A stretch of DNA of 64,000 bases from Pelodera strongyloides (lineage: Eukaryota > Nematoda > Chromadorea > Rhabditida > Rhabditidae), in contig JAANDG010000377.1 in the NCBI GenBank assembly GCA_036852015.1, forward strand, positions 62,001 to 126,000, written 5' to 3'. The position numbers and the translations under genes are program-made. Each line of letters begins with the position of its first letter. Position 1 is the stretch's first letter. The notes beneath the pieces were generated by a model. The model worked only from the letters and a program-made list of their open reading frames with translations. It searched no databases and was not told the origin of the DNA. Below are positions 36,601 through 47,329 of the stretch, in pieces.

Positions 36601-39600
36601 AGGGCTAAAAGAAGGAGATAACGAATCGGAAGTCACTACAGCAAAATCCTCCTATACGATCAGGGTCGAAACGGGGCGGGGCTTATCATTTTAAAGCGAA
36701 ATGCTAGCCTCTTTGGAAAATTTGCATATGATAAGCAAATCCTATGTATCCTATGCTAATTTTGTACGATCGTCCATGGCAATCGTACAAAATTAGCATA
36801 GGATACATAGGATTTGCTTATCATATGCAAATTTTCTAAAGGGGCTAGCATTTCGCTTTAAAGAACATGATACACTTTATCTATCAATAGTCTCATTTAC
36901 ACTTTTCCTTGTATTACTCTTACTTTTTTTTTCCTTTTTAACTAGAGTGAAACCCTTAAAACAAAAGATTACTATGAAATTAACGCTCACCGTTCGCTTC
37001 CTCTCCCTCTGAATCTGTCTCCAGTTCCATATCACTCAACTCTTGAGATTCGTTGTGGATCTAGACACACAAATATCGTTCTACTATCACGAAAGCCCTA
37101 GACAACTTACATAAATGAATTGAAACATTCAGTTTTCTCAAAATTCAGTTAGGCAACTTCTATCATATTGAAAGATTCTGACTTAATTAATGAATTAATT
37201 AATCAAGTTTGGAAATTCCAAATCATATTGACAATCAGCTTCTTGTTGAGATTTAACCTGATTCCCACAGAACCGTCGAAACGCTTAGCAAAAGCAACCG
37301 CAAAAAGGCCTCCAATGTTATACTGTTATACTGTTACTTAATTTAGAAAAATTAACTTATAATCACCTAGTACCCAACACAGATAAATCTAGAATAATTA
37401 ATGCACGATTAGTAAGTAGTACAAAGAATATTCCTCACATCTTGCGCATCAGCATCTCGGTCAGGAACAACACTCTCCAATTCCGTATCCGATATCGCAT
37501 CGAAATAGTGATGTTGCGGAAGCGGAAGCTGTGCATCATGGAACACATCGTCGGAATCAGCGCAAACCCCTTCCCTCTTTCCAGTTTCCGATGACGTTCC
37601 CACAGTGGACATCTCGTCCGATCCCATACAAAAGTCAGAGATTTCTCCATCGTCAGACGGATTCTGATCTTGTACTTCCTCCGATGGAGCGGCCTCAACA
37701 TTAGATCGATTCGCCTCGCTCACTTCTTCATCGGTTGATTTAGCATCAGAATGAGAAGAAGAAGAAGAAGAAGAAGAACCAGCAGACGAGGTGCGGTCCG
37801 TGGACTGAAATAGGGAATCATAAAGACTTTAGTTTGCTTACGGCTTACGAATACGCTCACTTGGATTTTAAATGTTCACGGCGCCTCGATTTAATGCTAT
37901 AAAAAATGTTATAACAAAATACTACAAGACGACAATCAATACTTAGCGGTATAACAAACCAACATGGATTATTTATAAAAATATATATTTGCACAGTAAA
38001 TGCAATGTGAAATCAAAAGAATATTAAGTCAATATCCAACCTGCGAAGAATCGCGCGCCGAGCCAAAGTCGGTTGATACTGGGGAAAAGTATTCGGTACT
38101 CGTTGTTGCCTGAACAATTCAATAAGACTTTTTTGCAAGCACTTATAAATACTAAAGTCTCTTGTCAGCGCCTTCGTTATAAAACAATGTTTCAGAGTGT
38201 CATTATGAACCCACGTTTATTGCATGTGTTCAATGAGTCACTGGTGTTAAGACTTTATACCGTAATAAGCCTTTCATAATTTCACAAAGTTGTATGGAAG
38301 TATCACAAGAAAGAAACAGAAACCCACTCAGATACTCGCTTTCATTCATGCCAAATGATATAGCATACAAGAAACTTTACGGAAAATCTACATACACCCT
38401 CTCTTTAGGGCATGAAGTATATACTACAGTATAGTAAAACATATCGTAGAACTCTGTCTATATACTACAGTATACTAAAACATACTGTAGAACTCTGTCT
38501 ATATACTACAGTATACTAAAACATACCGTAGAACTCTGTCGACAGTCATCCAATATCTTTTCCTGACTCTCAAATTCTTCGACACTTTCGATGAATTCGG
38601 GGAAATATGGCTCCTGAAAAGACATTTTATTTAAAAAAAATAGTGTGTTCAATATTCTGTGTATACAGGCAACAACCATACACACATGGAATCACCCCAC
38701 TGTTAAAGCGAAACCCCGGCCGGTTTTTGAAACACATCGAATACACCAGCATTATCATGCAGCTTATGCAAATGAACATAAATTAGAAAAAAAATCGAGC
38801 TAAATTCGAGCAAATTAGCATAAATACGTAAGAATTCAGTTGTCCGAGATGCGTTTCAAATACCGACCAGAATTTCGCTTTAATGAATATGCGCGCCAAG
38901 CAAATACAAATAAAACTTGAAAGCATCTCGACAGCTTTTAAAGCGATATAACGGCCGGAGTTTGAAACATAAGAACTGCAGCACCATCTTTGCACGCAAA
39001 TGGATAGATGAAGACTAAAAATCGCACAGTCATTTGCATTCACTATATGGGAATACAGCGACCCGCTCTGTTTTAAAGGAAATAACATCCGGTTTTTGAA
39101 ACGTATGTCAAAAATTGAATTCACATGCATTGTATGCAAAGGAGCATTGTTAGAATAAAAAATCGGGTCAGCTGAGGAACATCAGGCAGATTACAAACAA
39201 CATAGAACGCTAACCTCTACTTGCAGTGGTCCATCTCCTAAAAACCTTCCATGGTACTTTTTAAGAACAGGTGGTAGACTTGAACTATCCTTCGCCTCGA
39301 TTTCGATCTCGACGATTATCTCAAGGAAAATAAACTATACTCCAGATTGCCATATAGAACATACGACAAGGGTACATTACAATTATTGGCTGTTGTCAGC
39401 ATACGCTGAGCGGGAGACTTTTAATTAAGTACCGTAATCACACCACGAATATCACGGTTAAAGCGCCCCTAAACATTGTAAGTCAAAAGAACCGCTACCT
39501 GTTGTTGGTGGCGGATGTCTTCCGGTAGAACCTTGGTGGTATCAATAATCCATCCAAAATGCTCGGTATACAATTCTGAATCGTTTGGTCTCGGTGCCAC

Positions 39601-40322
39601 TTTAAACTGTTCTGCCGACAGTCTCATCACTGTTGCCACACAGATAATCTGAACAACTATTTCAATAGGGTAAACCTTAGGGATAACTTAAACTTCACAA
39701 CTTCTGAACCACCCACGTAAGGCTTCTAAGAATCATACTCTGTAATGACCTATTCAGTAATGATCAACAATACAACGCTGCCTCATAAAAAAAAAGACGT
39801 CAAACCGCACATATCAAAATAATATAAATATGTGTTACTCTTATATTTACTCTCAAAGAACCAGGGAAAATACTCACATAAATCCGTCCTTTTTCCTTTT
39901 CCGGGGCTCTCCACGGCACAAAACGGGACCGGACCAAAGGGGGCGGTGCGACCACCTCATAGTCGGATGACTAGACAAAGAAAATTTACATATATATATA
40001 CAGTGCTGTCCAAAATTATACGGTCAACCCCAAATTCTAGGATTTTTCGGTTCTGCTCGGGAACCGCGGAAAACAAGAAAAAACCAGTGTATGTATGTAC
40101 AGAAACAGAAAAACATGAAAAGACTCTGTCAACAGTGTCAACTTACAAAAACGGAGAAAATCATCTCTATGAATCCTAATATACTAACAAAGAATCCAAG
40201 CTTTCCCACCAAACAACTCCACCCTTCCTCCTAATATGTGAATAAATGAAACGCACTATAATGTCTTCCGGACTATCAAACTTCATCGACAACCAGTATC
40301 CAACGATAGATCTGCCAAGGAC
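31795..40322 (-). CDS. Unidentified multi-pass membrane protein with acidic FFAT-like region (19 exons)
   Basis: Not recognised. Exons in transcript order: 40257-40322, 39878-39970, 39499-39648, 39215-39319, 38527-38613, 38041-38109, 37439-37804, 36991-37060, 36486-36604, 36186-36296, 35337-35752, 34908-34944, 34349-34405, 33935-34011, 33437-33554, 33036-33122, 32419-32574, 32097-32186, 31795-31860 (TAA). All phases agree and sum to 779 residues, open at the N-terminus. Order: a soluble region (SIVGYWLSMKF; VRSRFVPWRAPEKEKGRIY; FGWIIDTTKVLPEDI), a serine/acidic region with FHDAQ and YFDAISD, about 110 hydrophobic residues in exon 35337-35752 forming three or four membrane segments or long hairpins (ILFVLQLLLVLFFGVKIFL; VLWFLWVVLIIIGCIFKFLI; LGLLWLVVSAFIVFIMFPVV), then a C-terminal domain (GDWLHVTVHPRIEREQW; VGDSKLLLIDSRSDL). 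Donor choice GTAGGT/GTAAAC around the 37-base exon was made to keep phase; using GTGAGT instead would end the protein just after the membrane block. Confidence 0.75.
32366..32399. mobile_element. Family B single end
   Basis: CGTTTCAAGACCACGTGTCA then TGCCGCTTTAA; right terminus only, 19 bases before exon 32419-32574. Confidence 0.55.
33619..33680. repeat. GGGTAT hexamer array
   Basis: About nine consecutive GGGTAT units ending in TATGTATGTG. Located in an intron of the membrane-protein gene. Confidence 0.95.
36691..36861. mobile_element. TTAA element reduced to a near-perfect palindrome
   Basis: TTAA-AGCGAAATGCTAGCC termini, then two almost identical inverted arms of about 78 bases around a short spacer (CGTCCATGGCA). 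Interior differs from family A except for the TTTGCATATGATAAGCAAAT block. It can fold into one long hairpin; it lies in the intron between exons 36486-36604 and 36991-37060 of the membrane-protein gene. Confidence 0.9.
38423..38545. repeat. 41-bp tandem repeat, three copies, including an exon's splice donor
   Basis: Units start at 38423, 38464 and 38505 (ACTACAGTATA.TAAAACATA..GTAGAACTCTGTC). The third copy overlaps the 3' end and donor of minus-strand exon 38527-38613. Confidence 0.9.
38703..38883. mobile_element. TTAA MITE family A in membrane-protein gene intron, copy 7
   Basis: TTAA at both ends, termini diverged (AAACCCCGGCCGG left; GACCAGAATTTCGCT right). Confidence 0.88.
38938..39175. 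mobile_element. Two degenerate or partial family A ends
   Basis: TTAAAGCGATATAACGGCCGG at 38938 and TTAAAGGAAATAACATCCGG at 39073, both followed by TTTGAAAC and AT-rich MITE-like sequence, without clear matching right ends. They suggest decayed or nested copies. Confidence 0.6.
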
Positions 40323-40590
40323 CTGCAACAAAATACACTCAAATTTGAAAACACAGACCGACGGGCGCGTACAACCAGTACAATCAATATTGAGTACTGG
40401 TAACTGGTTACAAGTTACAAAGCAGCTTATAGAAGGCAATGCTACCAAATGATGCTAAGCAACCATGACTAATAAATCCAAACACTCGACTACGTGGGAT
40501 TTCGGTAACTTTTCCTATAGTTCACATATCTTTTTCCTATCGTTCCCTTTTAGTTTTGTGAATTTGAAGAATAAATTACATTAAAAAGTC

Positions 40591-40592
<2 letters not shown>

Positions 40593-40640
<48 letters not shown>
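40593..40640. repeat. 48-base A homopolymer
   Basis: Uninterrupted A run with no upstream gene-like sequence that would mark a retrocopy; AATAAATTACATTAAAAAG precedes it. Confidence 0.9.
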
Positions 40641-40643
<3 letters not shown>

Positions 40644-41224
40644 AGAGAGTTCCGAGTTCCAACCAATCACCAAACCGAGCAGTTCTCTCGCTAAAATATA
40701 TAAGTGTCACGAAATGTCACGAAGTCACTAACGGTGTGACAGCCTTCAATAAATAACTCACCCTATTCAGGTGATGAAACCTGCTAGGGTATAAATGAAT
40801 GTGTAAAATAACGCACGACCACATCGGGATTTTTATTTATTTATAGGGGCTGTTTTTTTTCCAGAAATCATCGAGACTATCTGCTCTGCAGTCCTGAGGC
40901 TAATATTTTATCTGAACTTTTCCATCCGATCCCATTTCGGAATAGTCGTTCAGGAACGAATTAGCATGGAAAGGCAGATATCGAGACAATTCCGACATGG
41001 GACAGTCTAGTTAGTTAAAATACCGCTTTTGCAGACCTCTCACAGAGACATTAAGCTAATCTTCGCGTACGTGAATGATCACAAAATAATATTACGGATA
41101 TTGAGCGAGACGTTCGTAAAGCTGAATGTTTTTCTTACAAAGCCACTCTCTCCTAATCACCAGGAAAACTCTGACCAACATTGTAATCACACCCTAGTAA
41201 CCAGTAAACATGTTGCCATAACAT

Positions 41225-41410
41225 AATCCCGCCCCTCCACAGTAATCGGACTACCACACTATACCACCATATCCCGCCCCTTCTACAGTAATCACACTAC
41301 AACACCATATCCCCGCCCCTTCTACAGTACTACAACAGTAAACACTACACCACCGCCCCTTCTACTACGAACCATATCCCCGCCCCTTCTACAGTAATCA
41401 CACTACACCC
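41225..41410. repeat. Minisatellite of CCCCGCCCCTTCTACAGTAATCAC-like units
   Basis: Four to five imperfect units of roughly 40-50 bases, each with CC(C)CGCCCCTTCTAC followed by CAGTA and CACTACA-CACC. It directly precedes the candidate exon 41419-41458. Confidence 0.8.
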
Positions 41411-41418
41411 GCACTTAC

Positions 41419-41722
41419 GTGTTCCTCTGACAGTCGGCACTGGAGCACTCTCGACAATCTGCAAACAGGAGCAACACAGTAATAACATGAACGCAGTTTA
41501 CTAATTAGTAATGAATAATGAAAACCTATTACACAAACAAGCACTGGGTTAACAAACTGTGATTGTGTGACTGGATGCACACCTTTTGTAAAAAATTGTA
41601 CCTAATGAAATCATAGTGCGTTCTCACTCGAAGAAACTCCGAACATAAACAAAAAAAAAGACTGTAAAAGCGTACCTTTCGTGCAAGGTCCGCTGACGAG
41701 TGCGCGAACAGGGCGGCGATGT
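41419..41722 (-). CDS. Two candidate exons linking the unidentified genes
   Basis: Exon 41676-41722 (after TCCAG, donor GTACGC) reads IAALFAHSSADLARK in its best frame; exon 41419-41458 (after TTTGCAG, donor GTAAGT) continues IVESAPVPTVRGT and leaves one base. They join each other, but the first needs a donor leaving one base, while the upstream exon at 42350 leaves two. The second does not match the phase-0 start at 40322. Missing exons on both sides, or a different frame, are possible. They are the only hint that the 42-46 kb and 32-40 kb coding blocks form one gene. Confidence 0.4.
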
Positions 41723-41991
41723 CTGGAGCCTTAAAACTACATCACAACATCATAATATACTCGTCAATCAGCAATATCGAACTAAACGAAGTGCAATTGC
41801 CGCAAATTACCAGTCGACGCAAATTACCAGTCGACACATACCTACCAGTGTTTACCAGTGTTTCACTCAGAAAAGTAAACATACCGCAAATGCGAAGTTA
41901 ACATTATTGTTGTATATGAATGTCAAATAACTTTCTACATTCTCAAGTCTATACACGATGATTATGCGGTGATGTATTCAATTAATCAAAC

Positions 41992-44900
41992 TTATCTATC
42001 ATCATTATGTTGGTATTCCCTGGATGTTGTGGGTGGGCAAGCCTCCCCAACGACGGGTGGTTGCTCCACATTATCTGATGCGAGAACATGTGTCCCTGGC
42101 GAACTCGCGGAAGAATTCTCCCTGTGACAACTGGACACAGTTGAGGTCGCAGTGCTTAATGCCCTAAATCGACGACTAATGGAAAATGTCAACTGAATGG
42201 AATATCACCATCAATCAGCTTCACAAACACAAAGCCCACAAGCCCTAGAGAATAAAACGGTGAAGTATAGTGTTACCACGCATGGTAAAATGCAAACGTG
42301 AAGCTCTAACAACTATTCTAACGTCTCCCTTTCTACATAAACTACTCACTGTTGCTTCAGGAACTCCGTGACCGGCTCTCTGATATAACGGGCTGCTTTC
42401 TCCCGCAATCTCTGTCCCAATCCATCGAAATTTACGTTAGTCGGACGTCGAACAAACTAAAAGTAGGATAGTACAAAAAGTACGGTACATTACGTACTAA
42501 ATGCACATTCACAAAACATAAACATGCATAGTGCTCTCCTTCCCTATATTTCGCAAAAAAATCTATCCCGTGGGCACAGCCAAGGGCATAAAACTCGTCG
42601 GGAACAGCTCACAAAGCCCGACCAAAATACGTGGTGTTTCCGAAACTTGTATCTCTTTATGATACGTTTCTGTTTTTCGCCATACGTATTCTAATACCGA
42701 CGGTGGTATGACTACGAGCTCAAGACCACCATCTAAATTTATGCAGTATACTAATTCGGATGGTGGGTTCGTCCGTCAGAGCGTGAACGAGTTTATGCCA
42801 TGGCACAACCAAGTTTCCAGCACACCAACAATGATGCCGTCAACAATACAGTGTAAACTCACCGGTGGTTGGGCTCTCCACTTCGGTTCGATTCTCAGAA
42901 AAATCGGAAGTTTACGGTCCACCTCGGGGCTATTCTAAACGGTACATTGATAAGAAAAATACCCGACTTCAACAGTTGTACCTAAGGTCCTTTTCTAAAC
43001 GAGTAGGTAAAATACAGGTATTGTCTATAAAAATGAAATGTAATATAAGTGGAAAGCTTGCAAGATGCGGACCAGTTAAAGGAAGGCAGTCACTTCAAAT
43101 TCAACTTTTTTATTCGATTTCTATTAGATGCAAGGCAAGAAGATTTATAAAACAATATGCACATATGCAGCCAGTAAAAAGCCACATAAAAGCGAACTCA
43201 GGGAGAGAAATCAATGAAAATGGGTTTTGGTAAATGACCGTTGCCGGTGCATATATGCAATTGCCAGGGGTACTTGGAGAGTGAACAGCCCAGTGTTACA
43301 CCGTGGTTTATCACTGCAGGGTATTTATTATAAAACTCTATACGGGCAATTATAAACTACGGTATACTAGTAAAACTCATACACATATATTTCTCTCCTG
43401 AGTTCGTTTGGCCGTACTTTGGTGCTTGAATCGTAGTTTTCTTCACATATTTGAATATTTAATGAAAAGCGAATAAAAAATACGAATTTGTAGTGACTGC
43501 GATCCTTTAAATAGAAAATTCCGGTCGGTGGAACAGAGCTCGGCCTACGCTAACTACGTTAGGGCACTACCACAGTAATCCCCCCTTCCTAATAAAAGTG
43601 AATATTGTACCTCGGAATCAAAGAGTTGGATGAAACGTCGACATTCAGTAGTGTCAGTAATTATCTGCAGAGTATCGCTTTGCACCACCCAACGCGAGCC
43701 AACCTACAATAAGATACGAACTACATAAGACATACTATTGAATGTGCCTCTGATGATGTCAATATCACTAACAGCGCCAGAAGTTTCATAAAAACATTTC
43801 TTTGAAACTAAAAATACGGATATAATATGGGTGAAACATTGACCAATTGTAAGTAGTAATTTAGATTGAATTCTATTGCCGAAGAACTACGTTAACATTT
43901 GGTAGTACTGCACATTGAAGAACGAGCAAGAGCATTTTGATTATTTTGAAACAAATAATAAAAAAATAAAAAAACGAACCAATTCTTGAAACTCCGCTGT
44001 ACGAACATCTGTTGGCATCAACTCACTTAATTAAACAAGCGTTGATTAAACTATCAAAATGAGACTGACTAACAGACGTAGTAAAGACCCTATACCCAAA
44101 CCCACACGCACCGAAACGGTTTTTTTCCACATTAACAGAATAAACTCCAAACACGGATTAAAAAAACAGTGACCACTTTCTCAATTTCTATATGAGACTG
44201 GAAGACCAACGCTTTGAAAAAGCTATACAAGTAAAATAGGTCTGCGATGACGATTCGGAGTATTTCTATAATAATAACCGACGTTGTTCTTATTTGCACA
44301 AAGAATAGATTTCCGATAATTAGAATAATTACACAGAAAAGACTAACTAAACAACATCGCCTCGATAGAGAGTTCCGCTTCTCAAATCAATGCCGCTAGC
44401 GTTCACGAGATGTTCCGCGTGTAGCACACATCTGCCCACCTGCAACAATTGATAATCACGTAATTGCTATAAACATTGGCATTGATATTTAAACTTCCAA
44501 ATCCAACTTTATAAAGAACATTAGAAGATCACTCACATTTAGTGCCCATGCGTGAAGGTAATACTGACTCTTCTCCTGAACACAGCCGTGAGCCAACGCG
44601 ATAAACACATTTTGCATCTGGACGTAAAATACATTAGACCTGGACCTGCTAAAGTACCACTCCTCTCGTATCCTTTCATGGATCTACCCTACCCCTAATA
44701 CCAAGGAAAACCACCCCCAGTTGTCACTGTAAAGGTGGGGATATGTAAAGGTAAAGGACGGATACCCGGGTACCTAGCTTAGGGGAAGCCTGGAGGGAGG
44801 ACCTATGCACTATGATCAACTATTAATATCCGAGTTCATAATGCATTTTTAGAGAAAAAAAACTTACCACAACTTTCCCATCCTTACTGTACCGCGCGGG

Positions 44901-45848
44901 ACACACTTCATAATCATGGATAACTGTTTCAACATCAGTCGGTAGAGAGATACGAAGAGATGCGCCGACCTAAACAAACGAACTCAAAATAAAAACAAAG
45001 AGGTATATGCTTTTCAGACATGGATCTTATATTCGTTTTGTTAACCACGTGGTAAGTAAACCATGTGGTCGCGCTGCCGCTGAATTAACTAATAAGTAAG
45101 AAATCGCTGATAGTTCGCTAATCCCACCGCACCTCTAACGTCGATCCCGATTCATCTGTCATATTGACTTCTGCTAATTATCCAGAGGGCAATTACCATG
45201 TACAAGGATACGGATACGCCACATTAACTAATATTTAAGAATGTCACTGACGACACCATACAGGTATAGCTGAATCATGCACCTTCTATTCTACCGTACC
45301 TCCAGCCTTGATATGCACCTTCTATTCTACCGTACCTCCAGACTTGATCCCGGTTTCCTCAACAATCGCAGGGGAAACAGACGCGGATAAGCATGCGGAG
45401 AGTCCACGAAGTAGACATCGTCGTCATTCTGGTGCTTGAACACCACCACAGCGGGCACCTGAAATCGGTCCTGAAAGTTAAAGCGACGTGAAGCTGGTTT
45501 GTGAAAAGGCACACAAGCCTATACTACATGGGATGGGAACAGTCAAGGGGTATGACACATGTATGTGGAGCATATGCTGGGCATTGGGCAACTTGACTCC
45601 CATATATTCTATGAAAGGTGTGTGTGTCGTTTTGTTTGTTCGCTTCACAATAAATCAAATGCAATGCCACTTTAAACAAGTCATTTCAATCCCATGGCCT
45701 TATTTTGAACATACGCCAAGTTCATAATAAACTTTATAAGCAAACGAAACCTATTAGATGCTGCCACCCTACCTTACGATCACTCATGTCTTCCGAAGCG
45801 TGTTCACTGTATTTGTTCACATAGGGGATAGGTACGAAGAAAAAGAAC
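41992..45848 (-). CDS. Unidentified soluble protein, 5' part open, stop at 41992
   Basis: Not recognised. Exons in transcript order: 45773-45848, 45336-45470, 45257-45269 (13-base microexon), 45133-45170, 44868-44969, 44537-44617, 44356-44439, 43611-43703, 42863-42934, 42350-42456, 41992-42175 (TAA at 41992-41994). Phases agree throughout only if the microexon is included. Visible segments: VPIPYVNKYSEHASEDMS, DRFQVPAVVVFKHQ, VGASLRISLPTDVETV, HDYEVCPARYSKDG, YYLHAWALNVGRCVLHAEH, SRWVVQSDTLQIITD, then a serine-rich tail. Alternation of short hydrophobic and polar runs suggests beta structure. The first exon starts one base into a codon, so the N-terminus lies upstream, not found in 45.85-47.3 kb. 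The last exon may be an alternative terminal exon, with other transcripts continuing into the membrane-protein exons at 31.8-40.3 kb. Confidence 0.65.
42585..42799. mobile_element. Inverted-repeat element family D, intact copy
   Basis: Ends GGCATAAAACTCGTC and GACGAGTTTATGCC-like (GAACGAGTTTATGCC); interior has GGTGTTTCCGAAACTTGTATC and TTCGGATGGTGG. A second copy at 49706-50248 aligns along its whole length. Non-coding, within an intron of the unidentified gene. Confidence 0.8.
45257..45269 (-). CDS. 13-base microexon in the unidentified gene
   Basis: Between exons 45336-45470 (ends on a codon boundary) and 45133-45170 (starts with two bases) the phase fails by one base. A 13-base exon after GATTCAG and before GTGTCG restores it, adding LYLY and giving a smooth YLYEVNMTDESGS. 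The donor is weak. The alternative is an unseen exon or a mis-set boundary. Confidence 0.45.
45277..45350. repeat. 36-bp direct duplication including an exon's splice donor
   Basis: ATGCACCTTCTATTCTACCG and TACCTCCAG(C/A)CTTGAT occur twice in tandem; the right copy overlaps the donor of minus-strand exon 45336-45470. Confidence 0.9.
45478..45675. mobile_element. TTAA MITE family B abutting a splice acceptor
   Basis: TTAAAGCGACGTGAAGCTGG left, AATGCCACTTTAA right. Its left end is 7 bases from minus-strand exon 45336-45470, so the terminal repeat read in reverse (CGCTTTAACTTTCAG) forms the pyrimidine-rich acceptor. Confidence 0.78.
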
Positions 45849-47329
45849 CTAAAATTTAAATAAAATGTTTAAACATAAATCCTTAGCATTAGGTAAAACA
45901 TTTCCCGAACTACAACAACCATAAGATAACCATTCACGACCTTCCTAACATTAAAATAGCAGCTACCAACACAACAATTTCCCATTCCAGCTGATTATAA
46001 TAATTCCTATGCGAAACACATACATTTCAGACCCTGGTGGGCGACCGATATTAATCAACGACACATTTACGAACAAATTCACAAAGCCCACACATCAAAA
46101 TCATTAAATTTTATTTTTCTTCACATGCAATTTACTTGAATACATACAATCGTATGAAATCAACAGAAATTAAAATACAATAAAGTAGCACACGGCGCTT
46201 GTAAAGTGAATTTCCGCAGTGGATAAAAGACATATAGAAATCTACAAGGATTCAATAAATAAATAAATGGAACAATTACTAGTTTAAAAGCAGGAAGATT
46301 AATATACATCACGTACAAATTATTGAAACGACTAACTAGGGCCCAATAGTGGGGTTCATTTTCATTTACGAGTACAAACTATTATATCAAGCGGAGAAAT
46401 CGGTCATCAAAGAAGCACACTCACAAACAAACAAATAAACCGATTCAACCAAAAACCTACAAGTGTAAAGCAATGACGTGGGCTAAGAAACACAAATGGT
46501 ATTCCAAAAACAAAAAAAAACTGAATAAAGCATAACTGGGGGCGTGTCGCAAACTGTAATTGATATATGGGGCAATTACGGAAAACGATCAATAGCTACA
46601 TAGGTGAGCTAAATAATCAATATCACATTATTGTCTAAGGGACAACGACTTACAGTACGCCAAAACTCGGCATATTATACTAGTCAAGTCCTCCATACAA
46701 AGGAATGGAAACCTTATAAGTGATAACACCATTGGAATCATATAAAAGGGAATATATAAATAAGGAAGTTATACAAAAGGGAAATTAGGGCAATTATTTG
46801 ATTCTAATTGAGCAAACGCTTCTCAGAGCGCAATTAGATTGTGACAACCAGAGTTGACAGTTTTGATACAAACTTCCCGAATAGACAGAAAATCAGATAT
46901 ATATGACAAACAAAAACTTTGATATTTAGATGTCATTCATATGAAATAAAGAAAAGAACACAGAGAATCGACGACTAGAAACAGCTAGAGATGTAGAGGG
47001 GGGAGCGAGTTACAAACTACGATTACAAAGATATAAATAAATAAATAAATATAAAAGAAAGCTAAAGGACTGCGGGTAACGAAAAGCTCAGCGAGTGATT
47101 GCACAGCAAAACAAAAACGTTTACAAATAACTGACAATTAACAAAAAAAAAAAAGATTTTTGATCTGAACAATACCAGCAGACAAAAAAAGGCAAATTTG
47201 CAAAAGTGGTACAAACACAGTATTTCAATATAGCCCGGGAGTGTGGTATTTGGTAACGGCCTAAACAAGGACAACGGTACCTAAGTGGGCGGGGCTTAGC
47301 CTAGACCCTCTGTAATTATCATAATTGCC
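45849..47329. other. Spacer between coronin 3' end and the unidentified gene
   Basis: AT-rich; no exon with splice and phase support was found, although the missing 5' exon(s) of the minus-strand gene could hide here. A minus-strand AATAAA (plus-strand TTTATT at 46110-46115) could end the coronin transcript with a 1.2-kb 3'UTR, but this is weak. Confidence 0.4.

Noticed and set aside
40593..40640. Poly(A) run as the tail of a retroposed gene or SINE
   Set aside because: No upstream coding, polymerase III boxes or flanking target duplication could be seen.
42708..43233. Plus-strand ORFs of 76 and 122 codons
   Set aside because: Overlap the family D repeat element and the antisense of exon 42863-42934; no coding character.
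45336..45470. Thioredoxin/PDI-like domain suggested by VPAVVVFKHQ
   Set aside because: No CxxC motif and no further thioredoxin-fold features in neighbouring exons; resemblance too short.
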